From Prochlorococcus sp. AG-418-M08 (GTDB taxonomy: Bacteria; Cyanobacteriota; Cyanobacteriia; PCC-6307; Cyanobiaceae), in NCBI GenBank assembly GCA_003213955.1, contig QCMG01000013.1, forward strand, positions 1 to 41,291: a DNA stretch of 41,291 bases, written 5' to 3'. The position numbers were made by a program, and so were the translations under genes. The first letter of the stretch is position 1. Each line of letters starts with the position of its first letter. Shown here one piece after another: positions 6,766 through 13,500 of the stretch. The notes under the pieces were generated by a model. The model had not been told where the DNA came from. It made no database searches and saw only the letters and a list, made by a program, of their open reading frames with translations.

Positions 6766-6848
6766 CAAGACAACAAAGGATTGAAGCTGCTGAGAAGCGA
6801 ATCCAGGAACTTAAAAAACTTATTGATGAATGGACTAAAAAACTATGA
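6762..6848 (+). CDS. 28-residue helical microprotein
   Basis: Encodes a single amphipathic helix (QQRIEAAEKRIQELKKLIDE). It overlaps both neighbours through ATGA, a configuration unlikely by chance at both ends. Very short coiled-coil genes of this kind recur in phage early operons. Function unknown. Confidence 0.55.
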   Translation: MTRQQRIEAAEKRIQELKKLIDEWTKKL

Positions 6849-7051
6849 GATATATACTTGATGTCTCAGGACATGACCTAAAACTAATTAGAGCTTCTAT
6901 TGTTAATTTTCAGAGATCATTAGAACTTTCAAATCATGCAGAATTTGATAACTTAATTGACGATCTTGATGAATGTTTTTTAAGAATATCAAGAATAAAA
7001 AAGGAACAGCTTAAAAATAAAGTAATGAGGAAATGGGGTCGTAAAAAATGA
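6845..7051 (+). CDS. Hypothetical helical protein, 68 residues
   Basis: Starts MRYILDVSGHDLKLIRASIV; two helices predicted, ending in a basic tail (RKWGRKK). ATGA overlaps on both sides. No family recognised. Confidence 0.55.
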   Translation: MRYILDVSGHDLKLIRASIVNFQRSLELSNHAEFDNLIDDLDECFLRISRIKKEQLKNKVMRKWGRKK

Positions 7052-7218
7052 AATGTTTTTACAAAGAACTAAGTCAGAGAAAAAAGTATTTAATCACAGA
7101 ATTAAATAATCAAATTGCAAGTATTGAATGGCTATGGTTTCAAAAAGAAATATCAGATCAAGAATATAAAGTGCAGTTTGATGATTTGGAAAGACGTATA
7201 GAGGAACTACAAGGATGA
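7048..7218 (+). CDS. Hypothetical coiled-coil protein, 56 residues
   Basis: Starts MKCFYKELSQRKKYLITELN and ends FDDLERRIEELQG; heptad-like helices throughout. It lies exactly between two neighbours with ATGA overlaps, so it is likely translated. Function unknown. Confidence 0.55.
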   Translation: MKCFYKELSQRKKYLITELNNQIASIEWLWFQKEISDQEYKVQFDDLERRIEELQG

Positions 7219-7550
7219 GTAATCCTCAGAAACGAAAAGGAGATAAAGCTGAAAGAGAAGCAGCAGACCTTTTAACAGAAGTTACAGGCTTTGAATGTAA
7301 ACGTAATCTTGCAGCAGGGATTCCAGATGACGTTGGAGACATATATGGCATACCAAATTGCGTAGTACAGGTGGCAGACTATAAAGACAAATCCAGGGCT
7401 TGCCTTGTTAAGCCTAGAGAAGTAGAAACACAGAGAGAAAATGCAGGAGTGGACTTCGTTGCAAGCATGGTCAGGTTCAGAGGTGGACAATGGAGGATTG
7501 TGTTAACACCAGAACAATTCAATACTTTGTTACAGGCAGCATTGCAATAA
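7215..7550 (+). CDS. Resolvase-like PD-(D/E)XK protein, degenerate motif
   Basis: A 111-residue protein with the layout of Hjc/VRR-type Holliday junction resolvases: a basic N-terminus with E14 (KGDKAEREAADLL), Asp in PDDVGDIYG (D42) and a following strand VVQVADYKD. In active relatives that strand carries E-x-K; here the corresponding positions read Q-V-A, so catalytic residues appear altered or shifted. The C-terminal half (FVASMVRFRGGQWRIVLTPE) matches phage members of the group. It closes the operon before the ERF promoter. It may be a resolvase with an unusual active site or a structure-binding protein. Confidence 0.65.
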   Translation: MSNPQKRKGDKAEREAADLLTEVTGFECKRNLAAGIPDDVGDIYGIPNCVVQVADYKDKSRACLVKPREVETQRENAGVDFVASMVRFRGGQWRIVLTPEQFNTLLQAALQ

Positions 7551-7581
7551 GTTTACATTCTTGTAAATAATAATGTAATAT
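7551..7581 (+). promoter_or_regulatory. Promoter of the ERF operon with inverted repeat
   Basis: TTTACA (7552-7557) and TAATAT (7576-7581) are 18 bases apart. GTTTAC (7551-7556) faces GTAAAT (7563-7568) as an imperfect inverted repeat, and a further GTAAAC lies at 7591-7596 before the start. It resembles the promoter at 992-1022, so both could answer to one regulator. Confidence 0.55.
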
Positions 7582-7606
7582 AAAACAACAGTAAACTTTT
7601 TACTTT

Positions 7607-8302
7607 ATGACCACAGAAAAACCTAAGTCTTTAGCAGATGCTCTCAGGTTATTCCAACTTAAAGTCAAAGCTGCACCTAAAAGTGGCTTTACTAAATTTC
7701 CAAACCCAAGAGAGTACTCAAAGCTAGAAGATGTCTTACAGATTGTGCAATATGCACATGAACTTGGTATCTCTCATACTCAAACTGGTAAGTACATTAT
7801 TACTGAACAAGGGGATGTTATTGATTTATTAATAACAACTTTGCATTTTGGTAATGAAAAACTTGAAAGTGTTGATAGATTACCACCACTTCCTACTGGT
7901 AAAAACACTAGCCAAGAAGATGGCATTAGAAGAACGTATTTAAAAAAATATGCACTATCAGCTATTTATGGTATAGGTTCTGATGACGATGATGATGCTA
8001 ACTCATTAACACCTGCTCCAGAAAAAGAAAAAGGTACAAGATCAACACCGACCAAACCAAAACAGAAACTTGCTCCTGTATCTGAAAAAGCTAAGACTAA
8101 TCCTCCGATAACTACAGATGCTAGAAATGCTATTATGGATAGCCTTAAGAAATTAAATGCTTCTAATCCTGATAAGGCAAAAGAAATTGGAGAGGCTTTC
8201 AAGAAAGAATTTAATGTTCCTAAAGTTGTAGGCAACATTACTGAAGCTAGGCATGGAGAGTTCTTGGCTCTTGCTATCTCAAAAGTAGAGGAGAGTCTAT
8301 GA
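7607..8302 (+). CDS. erf: ERF-family single-strand annealing protein
   Basis: A 231-residue protein matching ERF annealing proteins. The N-terminal half contains the conserved region YSKLEDVLQIVQYAHELGIS and a central RRTYLKKYALSAIYGIG segment followed by an acidic SDDDDDAN stretch, the usual ERF arrangement (R...Y..KYAL...G...DDD). A Pro/Lys-rich linker (about 133-165) precedes a helical C-terminal domain. ERF proteins bind single-stranded DNA as rings and anneal complementary strands. It probably works with the exonuclease at 5794 and the SSB-like protein at 8511. It has its own promoter and no clear ribosome site. Confidence 0.82.
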   Translation: MTTEKPKSLADALRLFQLKVKAAPKSGFTKFPNPREYSKLEDVLQIVQYAHELGISHTQTGKYIITEQGDVIDLLITTLHFGNEKLESVDRLPPLPTGKNTSQEDGIRRTYLKKYALSAIYGIGSDDDDDANSLTPAPEKEKGTRSTPTKPKQKLAPVSEKAKTNPPITTDARNAIMDSLKKLNASNPDKAKEIGEAFKKEFNVPKVVGNITEARHGEFLALAISKVEESL

Positions 8303-8508
8303 CCCCAGACGAAGTTAACAATGCAAAGGAAGAGGTTTTAAAAGAACTTCTCCTTCGCAAAAAACAGCAGAAAAAAGATTGGAACAGAAATGTTCTAAGC
8401 GTCAGGACTAATGACGAACTCGCTGCTAAAATAAAGGTTTACTGCGATAAAAACAAAATCTCTTTAAACCAATTTTTAAATACATTACTAACCACTTTTT
8501 TTAAATAA
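8299..8508 (+). CDS. RHH-family small protein
   Basis: A 69-residue protein. A charged helix (about 1-30) precedes an RHH-like unit: strand NVLSVRT, helix DELAAKIKVYCDKN, and helix SLNQFLNTLLTTFF. GAGGAGA lies a few bases upstream of the start. It overlaps the ERF stop by ATGA and is followed closely by the SSB-like gene, so it could regulate or accompany the recombination genes. Confidence 0.65.
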   Translation: MTPDEVNNAKEEVLKELLLRKKQQKKDWNRNVLSVRTNDELAAKIKVYCDKNKISLNQFLNTLLTTFFK

Positions 8509-8510
8509 TT

Positions 8511-8822
8511 ATGGCTGACTTTAATCCAGCACTTCCATTGCCTATCAAATGGTCTATAGGCGATGATCGTTTTAACGAAGGGCAACAGGTCTTGAGTTTA
8601 ACAATTCCTGTTGACTCTGTTACTCATTTAATAGATCATTTACAAAACCTAGTAGATCAAAAAGCTAAAGATGGAGAAGTTTACGACTTTAACAAAAAAG
8701 AGAAAGTTAAAACAAAATGTGTTCAAATTTACTCTAAAGCGATGGATGGACAGTTCGGAGTCTTTGGCAATATTAATCCACAAAAGCTTGAACGAGAGGT
8801 AAATGAAGAGTTACCTTTCTAA
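8511..8822 (+). CDS. SSB-like protein with acidic C-terminal tip
   Basis: A 103-residue protein with no recognisable OB-fold name, but its last residues EELPF mirror the acidic D-D-x-P-F tip by which bacterial SSB recruits partners. The N-terminal part (PALPLPIKWSIGDDRFNEG) and the strand-rich middle (VQIYSKAMDGQFGVFGNIN) fit a small beta protein. The position after ERF and an RHH gene in a recombination operon supports a single-stranded DNA-binding role. That is an inference; the sequence alone does not show DNA-contacting residues. Confidence 0.5.
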   Translation: MADFNPALPLPIKWSIGDDRFNEGQQVLSLTIPVDSVTHLIDHLQNLVDQKAKDGEVYDFNKKEKVKTKCVQIYSKAMDGQFGVFGNINPQKLEREVNEELPF

Positions 8823-8931
8823 GCCTAAAGATGAATATTTAGTTAAAGATCCTAACTTAAATATTCATTTTAAAATTGTTAATGGTGTACGCTACTGGCT
8901 TACACCTCCTCCTTTCAATTATAAAAAATGA
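8803..8931 (+). CDS. Hypothetical 42-residue protein
   Basis: MKSYLSKPKDEYLVKDPNLN start, then a strand-rich segment ending in a Pro-rich LTPPPFN. It overlaps the SSB-like gene by 20 bases and the next gene by ATGA. The overlap pattern is the main support. Confidence 0.5.
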   Translation: MKSYLSKPKDEYLVKDPNLNIHFKIVNGVRYWLTPPPFNYKK

Positions 8932-9212
8932 CACCAGTAAAAAAATCTATAGCTAAGTTACGCAAGCTTAAAGAAATAAGACGTAAAAACTTAGAAAAGA
9001 ATTTTATAGATATTCAAATGAAAGGAATGGATCATTATGTCTTTATTAAAGAAAATGGTAAAGCACAGGTGGTTTACAAGGATGGACAATGGGTTGCAGA
9101 ACATATAAGAACTGCAATTCTTAAATTTAATTATGAAATCGACAAGATAGATAAATTACTTATCAAAGATTTTACTGATGAAGAGATCAGGGAATATGAA
9201 AAAACTTCTTAA
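8928..9212 (+). CDS. Hypothetical basic protein, 94 residues
   Basis: Starts with a very basic helix (KKSIAKLRKLKEIRRKNLEK), followed by a strand-rich centre (HYVFIKENGKAQVVYKDGQW) and an acidic C-terminal helix. The charge distribution could suit nucleic acid binding. Its 3' end overlaps the convergent gene at 9187 by 26 bases. No family recognised. Confidence 0.55.
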   Translation: MTPVKKSIAKLRKLKEIRRKNLEKNFIDIQMKGMDHYVFIKENGKAQVVYKDGQWVAEHIRTAILKFNYEIDKIDKLLIKDFTDEEIREYEKTS

Positions 9213-9462
9213 TAGGATTTCTTGGCTTTTCTTTTCTTAGTTCTTTTACAACCAGGTTTGCTTCAAGTTCTATCAATCTACCTAACATAGATGCTAAGAA
9301 CATATCTTGCTCTAATTTATGCCTTACGAGATGAGTACAATACCTTTTAATATCAATCACATTATCACTTGCCATAATTTCTCTACAACGCATTTCAACA
9401 TCTAATTTCATTTCTAAAGGTGCTGGCTCAATGTCGATATTGAGAAATTTTTTGATGTCCAT
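9187..9462 (-). CDS. Conserved small phage protein (CREIM...LVRH...LGRLIELEA)
   Basis: A 91-residue protein: MDIKKFLNIDIEPAPLEMKL, then CREIMASDNVIDIKRYCTHL and a helix ASMLGRLIELEA. I recognise this pattern from uncharacterised proteins of cyanophages and related marine phages. Function unknown. Read leftward as the second gene of a two-gene minus-strand unit; it starts one base after the stop of the gene at 9464. It ends inside the 3' end of the rightward gene at 8928. Confidence 0.65.
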   Translation of the reverse strand: MDIKKFLNIDIEPAPLEMKLDVEMRCREIMASDNVIDIKRYCTHLVRHKLEQDMFLASMLGRLIELEANLVVKELRKEKPRNPIKKFFHIP

Positions 9463-9463
9463 G

Positions 9464-9619
9464 TTAGGGAAAGAGTTGTTTTTCTAAAATTTCAACTGCT
9501 TTATCGTCTAAGGTATTTGTAGTTTGTTTTGCTATTGATTTCAATAAATCTACGACTAATCTTTTAACAGCAGTTGTTGTTAAAAAGGTCATTAAGATTG
9601 GTTTTAGAATTTTATACAT
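9464..9619 (-). CDS. Small conserved phage protein (NTLDDKAVEI)
   Basis: A 51-residue minus-strand frame: an N-terminal hydrophobic segment (MYKILKPILMTFLTTT), a helix (RLVVDLLKSIAKQ), and NTLDDKAVEILEKQLF. I have seen similar short proteins beside the 9187-type gene in marine phages. Membrane association is possible. The divergent intergenic space at 9620-9686, with CTAG-AATG-CTAG, probably carries its promoter and that of the gene at 9687. Confidence 0.6.
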   Translation of the reverse strand: MYKILKPILMTFLTTTAVKRLVVDLLKSIAKQTTNTLDDKAVEILEKQLFP

Positions 9620-9686
9620 GGAATAAATATGTGTTACTTCCCAAACATAGCTAGAATGCTAGTATTAGACAAGAATCTTAACTTTT

Positions 9687-9944
9687 ATGGCTGAAGAGAA
9701 AGAAGAAAAAGAAGGTGCTGATTGGGGTGATCTATTTGGTCACGCTATTAGATTTTTAATTTTGACCTGGAGTTTGTCGATGATGACTTTAGGGTACATG
9801 GGAAGGGTAAGAATTGATGGAGCGTTTACTGCTGGCTTAGTAAGTGGAGTGCTAGGTAGCTATGGAATCTCTGTTGGAAACAAGAAAAATGGCAATTCTC
9901 CTAAAATAGTGGATAATAGTAAAAACAAGGTAGGTATCAAATGA
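9687..9944 (+). CDS. Holin-like membrane protein
   Basis: An 85-residue protein. A charged N-terminus (MAEEKEEKEGADWGDLF) is followed by a transmembrane segment (about 21-40, IRFLILTWSLSMMTLGYMG) and a second hydrophobic Gly-rich segment (about 46-62), then a polar tail. Size, two membrane segments and charged ends fit a small holin, which would permeabilise the inner membrane for lysis. No endolysin gene is adjacent, so holin is a reasoned guess. It opens the unit containing the three exported proteins and overlaps the next gene by ATGA. Confidence 0.5.
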   Translation: MAEEKEEKEGADWGDLFGHAIRFLILTWSLSMMTLGYMGRVRIDGAFTAGLVSGVLGSYGISVGNKKNGNSPKIVDNSKNKVGIK

Positions 9945-10456
9945 AAAAACTATTTGCTTTACTTCTATTCTTACCATCTGCTGCGTTTGCTGATATAAAA
10001 CAAGAGTTTGTTACTTCTGCACAAATTTCTATTGACTCTCCTTATGTAATTACAAATGCTGCTCCTAACAGCTACAGCATAAGCGGAAATAATATAACTA
10101 CTTCTACAGGATCAGGAGACTCTCAAGTTACGAATGGAATTGGTGGTCTTAACTTAGCAAGCATTACCAACGGACTAGCTGGAGTTACAGCTACTAATAC
10201 CTCTGTTACAACAGCAGGTTCAGCCTTTAGTTTTAGTGAAAGTTATCAAGCTGGAGATGCTACGCAATCTGCAATCACTCCATCTAGCGGAATAGCAACT
10301 CTTCCTGTTCTTGGTGGACAAACAACAGTAATTTCTGGAGGCACAGCAGGAAGTTTAGCTTTAACATCTGTTTCATCAGGAATCCATACCTGTACTGCTG
10401 GAGGATCTGGTACGAGTTGTATAGGTTCAACAACAGTTCGTATTACGATTGACTAG
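9941..10456 (+). CDS. Exported Ser/Thr/Gly-rich protein 1
   Basis: A 171-residue protein with a clear signal peptide: basic start, hydrophobic core, and cleavage likely after AFA (MKKLFALLLFLPSAAFA-D). The mature part is low-complexity, rich in Ser, Thr, Gly and Ala, with a repeated glycine-and-serine theme (SISGNNITTSTGSGDS) and a beta-rich character. I recognise this type from picocyanobacterial phages, where its function is not known. It would be exported by the host Sec system. It is the first of three overlapping genes. Confidence 0.65.
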   Translation: MKKLFALLLFLPSAAFADIKQEFVTSAQISIDSPYVITNAAPNSYSISGNNITTSTGSGDSQVTNGIGGLNLASITNGLAGVTATNTSVTTAGSAFSFSESYQAGDATQSAITPSSGIATLPVLGGQTTVISGGTAGSLALTSVSSGIHTCTAGGSGTSCIGSTTVRITID

Positions 10457-10886
10457 ACTTTTTTGGTTAATTTTATTAGCATTACCTTGTAGGACATTAG
10501 CTGTTCCTGTTGTACCACAATTTCGTTCGGGTAGTTCTCAGACTAGCTCGACTACTGAATCAGTAATAAATGAAACCATCACAAGTCATCAATATCGCAC
10601 AGGATATTCTTATTCTGCATCAGGACATAACATTGAAAGTGCCGATACAAATAGCTATATCAACCCTACAGCTACAACTCTTACAGAACAAACAGTTGGA
10701 GGGGTAAGTTTTAGTTGGACTTCACCAAACTTAGAAGCTGTACCAAGATGGAAGATAACAACTCCAGGTTCAGCTTTTTCTCTCCAAGAAACTCTAATCA
10801 CCCCAGGGTTAGACACAGTAACTACAATAACAAGAACAATAAATTCAAGTACAACAACAGAAACTACAACTACGTTTGGACAATAG
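10449..10886 (+). CDS. Exported Ser/Thr-rich protein 2
   Basis: A 145-residue protein starting at TTG, which overlaps the previous stop; no ATG exists at a suitable place. Signal peptide MTRLFWLILLALPCRTLA with cleavage likely after TLA. The mature protein carries YRTGYSYSASGHNI (about 50-63), a W-K-I-T-x-P-G-S-A-F segment (about 100-110), and a Thr-rich C-terminus (STTTETTTTFGQ). This matches a cyanophage family of secreted proteins of unknown role. Translation is probably coupled to the upstream gene. Confidence 0.6.
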   Translation: MTRLFWLILLALPCRTLAVPVVPQFRSGSSQTSSTTESVINETITSHQYRTGYSYSASGHNIESADTNSYINPTATTLTEQTVGGVSFSWTSPNLEAVPRWKITTPGSAFSLQETLITPGLDTVTTITRTINSSTTTETTTTFGQ

Positions 10887-11470
10887 TTTTATTACTTTGT
10901 CCTACAAAAGTTTTTGCTAATACAACAGTTGCAAGTCCTAGCTCTAATGCTCAAGGTGTTGTAAATAATAATGCAACGATGATAACTCCATCAGCAATGC
11001 CTTCTTTCAGAATGAGTCAAGGTATAGTCTGTGCTTCTCCTAGTCTTACAATTACTCCCTATGTAACAGACGCTCACACATTTTCATTACCCAGAGAAAC
11101 TGTTACCAGACAAAATATTTATGATGAAACTACTGGAGCGATCAAATATGTGCAGGAAACTCCTAGATTTGAAAAAGAAAATTTTAACTTAAATTATGGT
11201 ATATCTGCTCAAATAAATATTCCATTAGGAAAATCTCCTGCTCTTTGCCATGAAGCGACCCAAGTAAATATACAAGCTCAAAAGTTATTGATAAAGAAAA
11301 CTAAAATGGAGATTAGTCTTTATCGTTTGGAGATGTGTGCAAAACAGGCAAAGTTAGGTGTTACTTTCAAGCCTAATACTCCTAGTGCTATTACCTGTGA
11401 AGATATTGTTGTTAATATTCCACCAAATCAAGTTATCCCACATACACACGAGTTAAAGACAAAAAAATAA
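10883..11470 (+). CDS. Exported protein 3, start codon uncertain
   Basis: The frame encodes a signal-like stretch VLLLCPTKVFA-NTTVASP, then a mature domain with SFRMSQGIVCASPSLTITPY, a central charged part and a C-terminal helix with Cys residues (EICRLEMCAKQ-like region around the last 60 residues). An ATA at 10883 overlaps the previous TAG in the way ATGA normally would, and would begin the signal peptide; ATGs in frame at 10715 or 10748 would add a long extension unlike an exported protein and overlap the previous gene by over 130 bases. Translation by an ATA start or by reading on from the upstream gene is possible. Confidence 0.55.
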   Translation: MVLLLCPTKVFANTTVASPSSNAQGVVNNNATMITPSAMPSFRMSQGIVCASPSLTITPYVTDAHTFSLPRETVTRQNIYDETTGAIKYVQETPRFEKENFNLNYGISAQINIPLGKSPALCHEATQVNIQAQKLLIKKTKMEISLYRLEMCAKQAKLGVTFKPNTPSAITCEDIVVNIPPNQVIPHTHELKTKK

Positions 11471-11477
11471 CCCCACA

Positions 11478-11718
11478 TTGACTAATACAGAGCGGTGGCT
11501 GTTTTATCAGCACGATGTAAAAGTTGTAAGGTTAAAAACATTAGTCCTGGGCTCACTACCTACTCGTTGGAGTAGAGGCTGTCAGGTAAGCAATGCTTGT
11601 ATATCACATTAGCATCAATTTAGGCAGTAGACAAGCACGGGTATTAACTTGCCTACCTAGACACCCTATCCTTTGCCATGTTGAATAAGGTAAATCTATT
11701 TTACAACAAGACATAAAA
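11478..11718 (+). ncRNA. Candidate structured non-coding RNA
   Basis: This gene-free stretch is less AT-rich than its surroundings and has several possible helices: CTACTC-GTTG-GAGTAG (11560-11575), AGGTAAG (11584-11590) with CTTGCCT (11648-11654), and inside it TGCTTGT (11594-11600) with ACAAGCA (11631-11637). A weak promoter TTGACT (11478-11483), 18 bases, TTTTAT (11502-11507) precedes it, and the hairpin at 11719-11754 ends it. No known RNA family was recognised. It could instead be a 3' untranslated region of the exported-protein unit. Confidence 0.4.
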
Positions 11719-11754
11719 AAATAGGTAAGACCCTTCCAAACATCTTACCTATTT
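11719..11754 (-). terminator. 12-bp hairpin terminator between convergent units
   Basis: AAATAGGTAAGA (11719-11730) and TCTTACCTATTT (11743-11754) pair perfectly around a 12-base loop; ACAAG/CTTGT (11706-11710, 11755-11759) may add to it. On the minus strand the stem is followed by a T run, so it best terminates the leftward RHH/ParB-like unit. It may also stop rightward transcription. Confidence 0.8.
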
Positions 11755-11805
11755 CTTGTGTTGCAATGGGATTCTTGGATGAATCACATTTAGTATAGCA
11801 GTAAA

Positions 11806-12069
11806 TCAGAAAATAGAACTTGCATCAGCTACTATTGGTTCTTCTTTAATACCTGCTGCTTGTTGTGCAGCCATGTATTTTTCATACTCTTCATACTCTA
11901 TTGCCTCAAAGTATTTTTCTTTAAGAGCATCTTCAGCTTCAGCAAAGTAGGCTTGTAAAGCTTGTCTTACGATTGAAGAGATAGATGTACCAGGCTTGGC
12001 ATGATACTTCAATAATCTATGCTGATGTTTGGTTATCTGAACTGTTAATCGTGATAGATTTTCATTCAT
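11806..12069 (-). CDS. RHH-family protein with acidic extension
   Basis: An 87-residue protein. Residues about 5-43 fit an RHH unit: strand LSRLTVQIT, helix KHQHRLLKYHAKPG, and helix SISSIVRQALQAYFAEA. The C-terminal half is acidic and helical (ALKEKYFEAIEYEEYEKYMA). Last gene of the leftward unit that also contains the ParB-like protein. It might regulate that unit or act with the ParB-like protein as a partition-like DNA-binding partner; neither is shown. Confidence 0.7.
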   Translation of the reverse strand: MNENLSRLTVQITKHQHRLLKYHAKPGTSISSIVRQALQAYFAEAEDALKEKYFEAIEYEEYEKYMAAQQAAGIKEEPIVADASSIF

Positions 12070-12099
12070 TGGAAATAAGTGGTTAAAAACATTGTAGTA

Positions 12100-13032
12100 T
12101 CAATTTGATGTCATAGTCATTATCTTATTGGTTGAAGGCAATTCAATAAAATCTCTGAAAGGATCATCTTTTGGAGTTCTTATATATTGAACATCTAAAC
12201 CAACCATAAAATGATGGGCTGCTCTAACAGTAAGAGCAAAGGCATCAGCACTACTCCAGTAAGACCTTTTTAAAGCAGCATCACAGGACTTGTTAAAGAT
12301 AATCTGTGCTGCTCTATCACATGGTTTAATATCTCTATCAATACCATCAATAGGACTAGCCATACCAGTAGTGACAATATTTAACCAATGCAATGCTCTT
12401 TCTTTGGGAGACATCGAATGATCGTATTTTTTATTTTTTCCAGATTGATTATTATAAGTCATTTCAGCATAAATTTTTAATGCTGCTCCCAGAAAAAATG
12501 ATCTGACTCTACTGGTATTGGTAGGACATACTTTACTCATTAGATAAAGAAACTGATTATGTTTTAAATAAGTTTCCGAAACTAAAGCGTCATGGCATGG
12601 TCTTGCATACTGTTCAGTACCAGTAGTTTGACCAATGTTAGCCATTGCGTGTCTTATGGTTGCACAATCTCTTCTGCTAATCCTGACACCACTAATAGTA
12701 ATACGATCAGACATACACCTAGACTTGCCAACATCCATTATTTGTTTGGATTTAGTAGGCATATTTTTAACAACAAGGAAGGGTTGTGTCATTCCTGTTT
12801 GAACAACAGCAAGTAATCTATGCTGACCATTAACCAATATGCCATCTGTATCAAAACAAATGGCAGAATCAGATAAGATGAAACGACTATTTTTCATCTC
12901 TCGTTTTAACTCTTCAAGATTATTTCTACTAATCTTGCGATTATTTTCAAAGTTTTTCTCCAGATAAAACTGTGCTTTTTCTGGAGTAATAAATTCAAGA
13001 CAATAATCTATTTTTTCATAAATAGAAGTCAT
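12100..13032 (-). CDS. ParB-like phage protein
   Basis: A 310-residue protein. The N-terminal third matches the ParB/sulfiredoxin-like fold seen in phages: ITPEKAQFYLEKNFENNRKI, a helix ELKREMKNSRF, strands with ICFDTDGILVNGQHRLLAVV, and NGQHR (68-72), which is the family's characteristic nucleotide/DNA-processing loop. This group is widespread in marine phages, without known function; some members may be nucleases or chaperone-like. The remainder is helical and unrecognised. No ParA ATPase is found, so genuine plasmid partition is not supported. Confidence 0.7.
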   Translation of the reverse strand: MTSIYEKIDYCLEFITPEKAQFYLEKNFENNRKISRNNLEELKREMKNSRFILSDSAICFDTDGILVNGQHRLLAVVQTGMTQPFLVVKNMPTKSKQIMDVGKSRCMSDRITISGVRISRRDCATIRHAMANIGQTTGTEQYARPCHDALVSETYLKHNQFLYLMSKVCPTNTSRVRSFFLGAALKIYAEMTYNNQSGKNKKYDHSMSPKERALHWLNIVTTGMASPIDGIDRDIKPCDRAAQIIFNKSCDAALKRSYWSSADAFALTVRAAHHFMVGLDVQYIRTPKDDPFRDFIELPSTNKIMTMTSN

Positions 13033-13037
13033 ACTGC

Positions 13038-13415
13038 TTAATTACCATTATTGAGAAGAGCATCTTTAAGTTGTCTATTAAACTCAGCGTTTTGCTCTGG
13101 GGTTGCCATCTTTGGCTTTTTTTGCGAATCTTCGTGAGCACGAATCATCTCATAATCTTTTTCAAGTTGTTTAATTCTTGCAAAAATAATGTTGCCAATT
13201 TTTTTTAACATTGTGTCATGTTCAATGCCTAAAGTATTGATAGAAAGTTCAAAAGAATTTAAAAATTTATGCCCTGACATTGAATATTCATCAACGCTAT
13301 TTCGATCTGATTTATAAAATAAATGAACTTTATCGTTCAAAATATCATTGTCAAAGTAAAATTCATCATTATCTTCAAGATGATGGCTTGTTTTGTTTTG
13401 CATGGAAAGTTTCAT
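13038..13415 (-). CDS. Hypothetical 125-residue protein
   Basis: Starts MKLSMQNKTSHHLEDNDEFY with an acidic N-terminus. The middle may form strands, and the C-terminal half (IGNIIFARIKQLEKDYEMIR) is a long helix with a Lys/Gln-rich end. First gene of the leftward unit controlled by the sequence at 13468-13500. No family recognised. Confidence 0.55.
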   Translation of the reverse strand: MKLSMQNKTSHHLEDNDEFYFDNDILNDKVHLFYKSDRNSVDEYSMSGHKFLNSFELSINTLGIEHDTMLKKIGNIIFARIKQLEKDYEMIRAHEDSQKKPKMATPEQNAEFNRQLKDALLNNGN

Positions 13416-13467
13416 AAAACCCCGTAAATGTTATTGCTTTCATAGTTTATCACTAAAACGTCATCAC

Positions 13468-13500
13468 TTTATATATGTTTTAAAATCGTAACAATGTTAC
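13468..13500 (-). promoter_or_regulatory. Possible leftward promoter with 13-bp palindrome
   Basis: A perfect inverted repeat GTAAC-AAT-GTTAC (13488-13500) covers a possible -35 (TTGTTA on the minus strand, 13494-13489). TATAAA (13473-13468) is a plausible -10, with a rather short 15-base spacer. The palindrome also covers the stop of the gene at 13497. It would control the ParB-like/RHH unit. Confidence 0.45.

Noticed and set aside
7272-7490. Minus-strand frame opposite the resolvase-like gene
   Set aside because: Fully antisense to a recognised family member, with no start context or neighbour.
11471-11760. tmRNA or tRNA in the gene-free region
   Set aside because: No TTCRA loop with acceptor stem, no CCA end and no tag-coding frame were found.
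12100-13032. True ParABS partition system
   Set aside because: No ParA-type ATPase and no array of centromere-like sites; this ParB-like family is common in phages in other roles.
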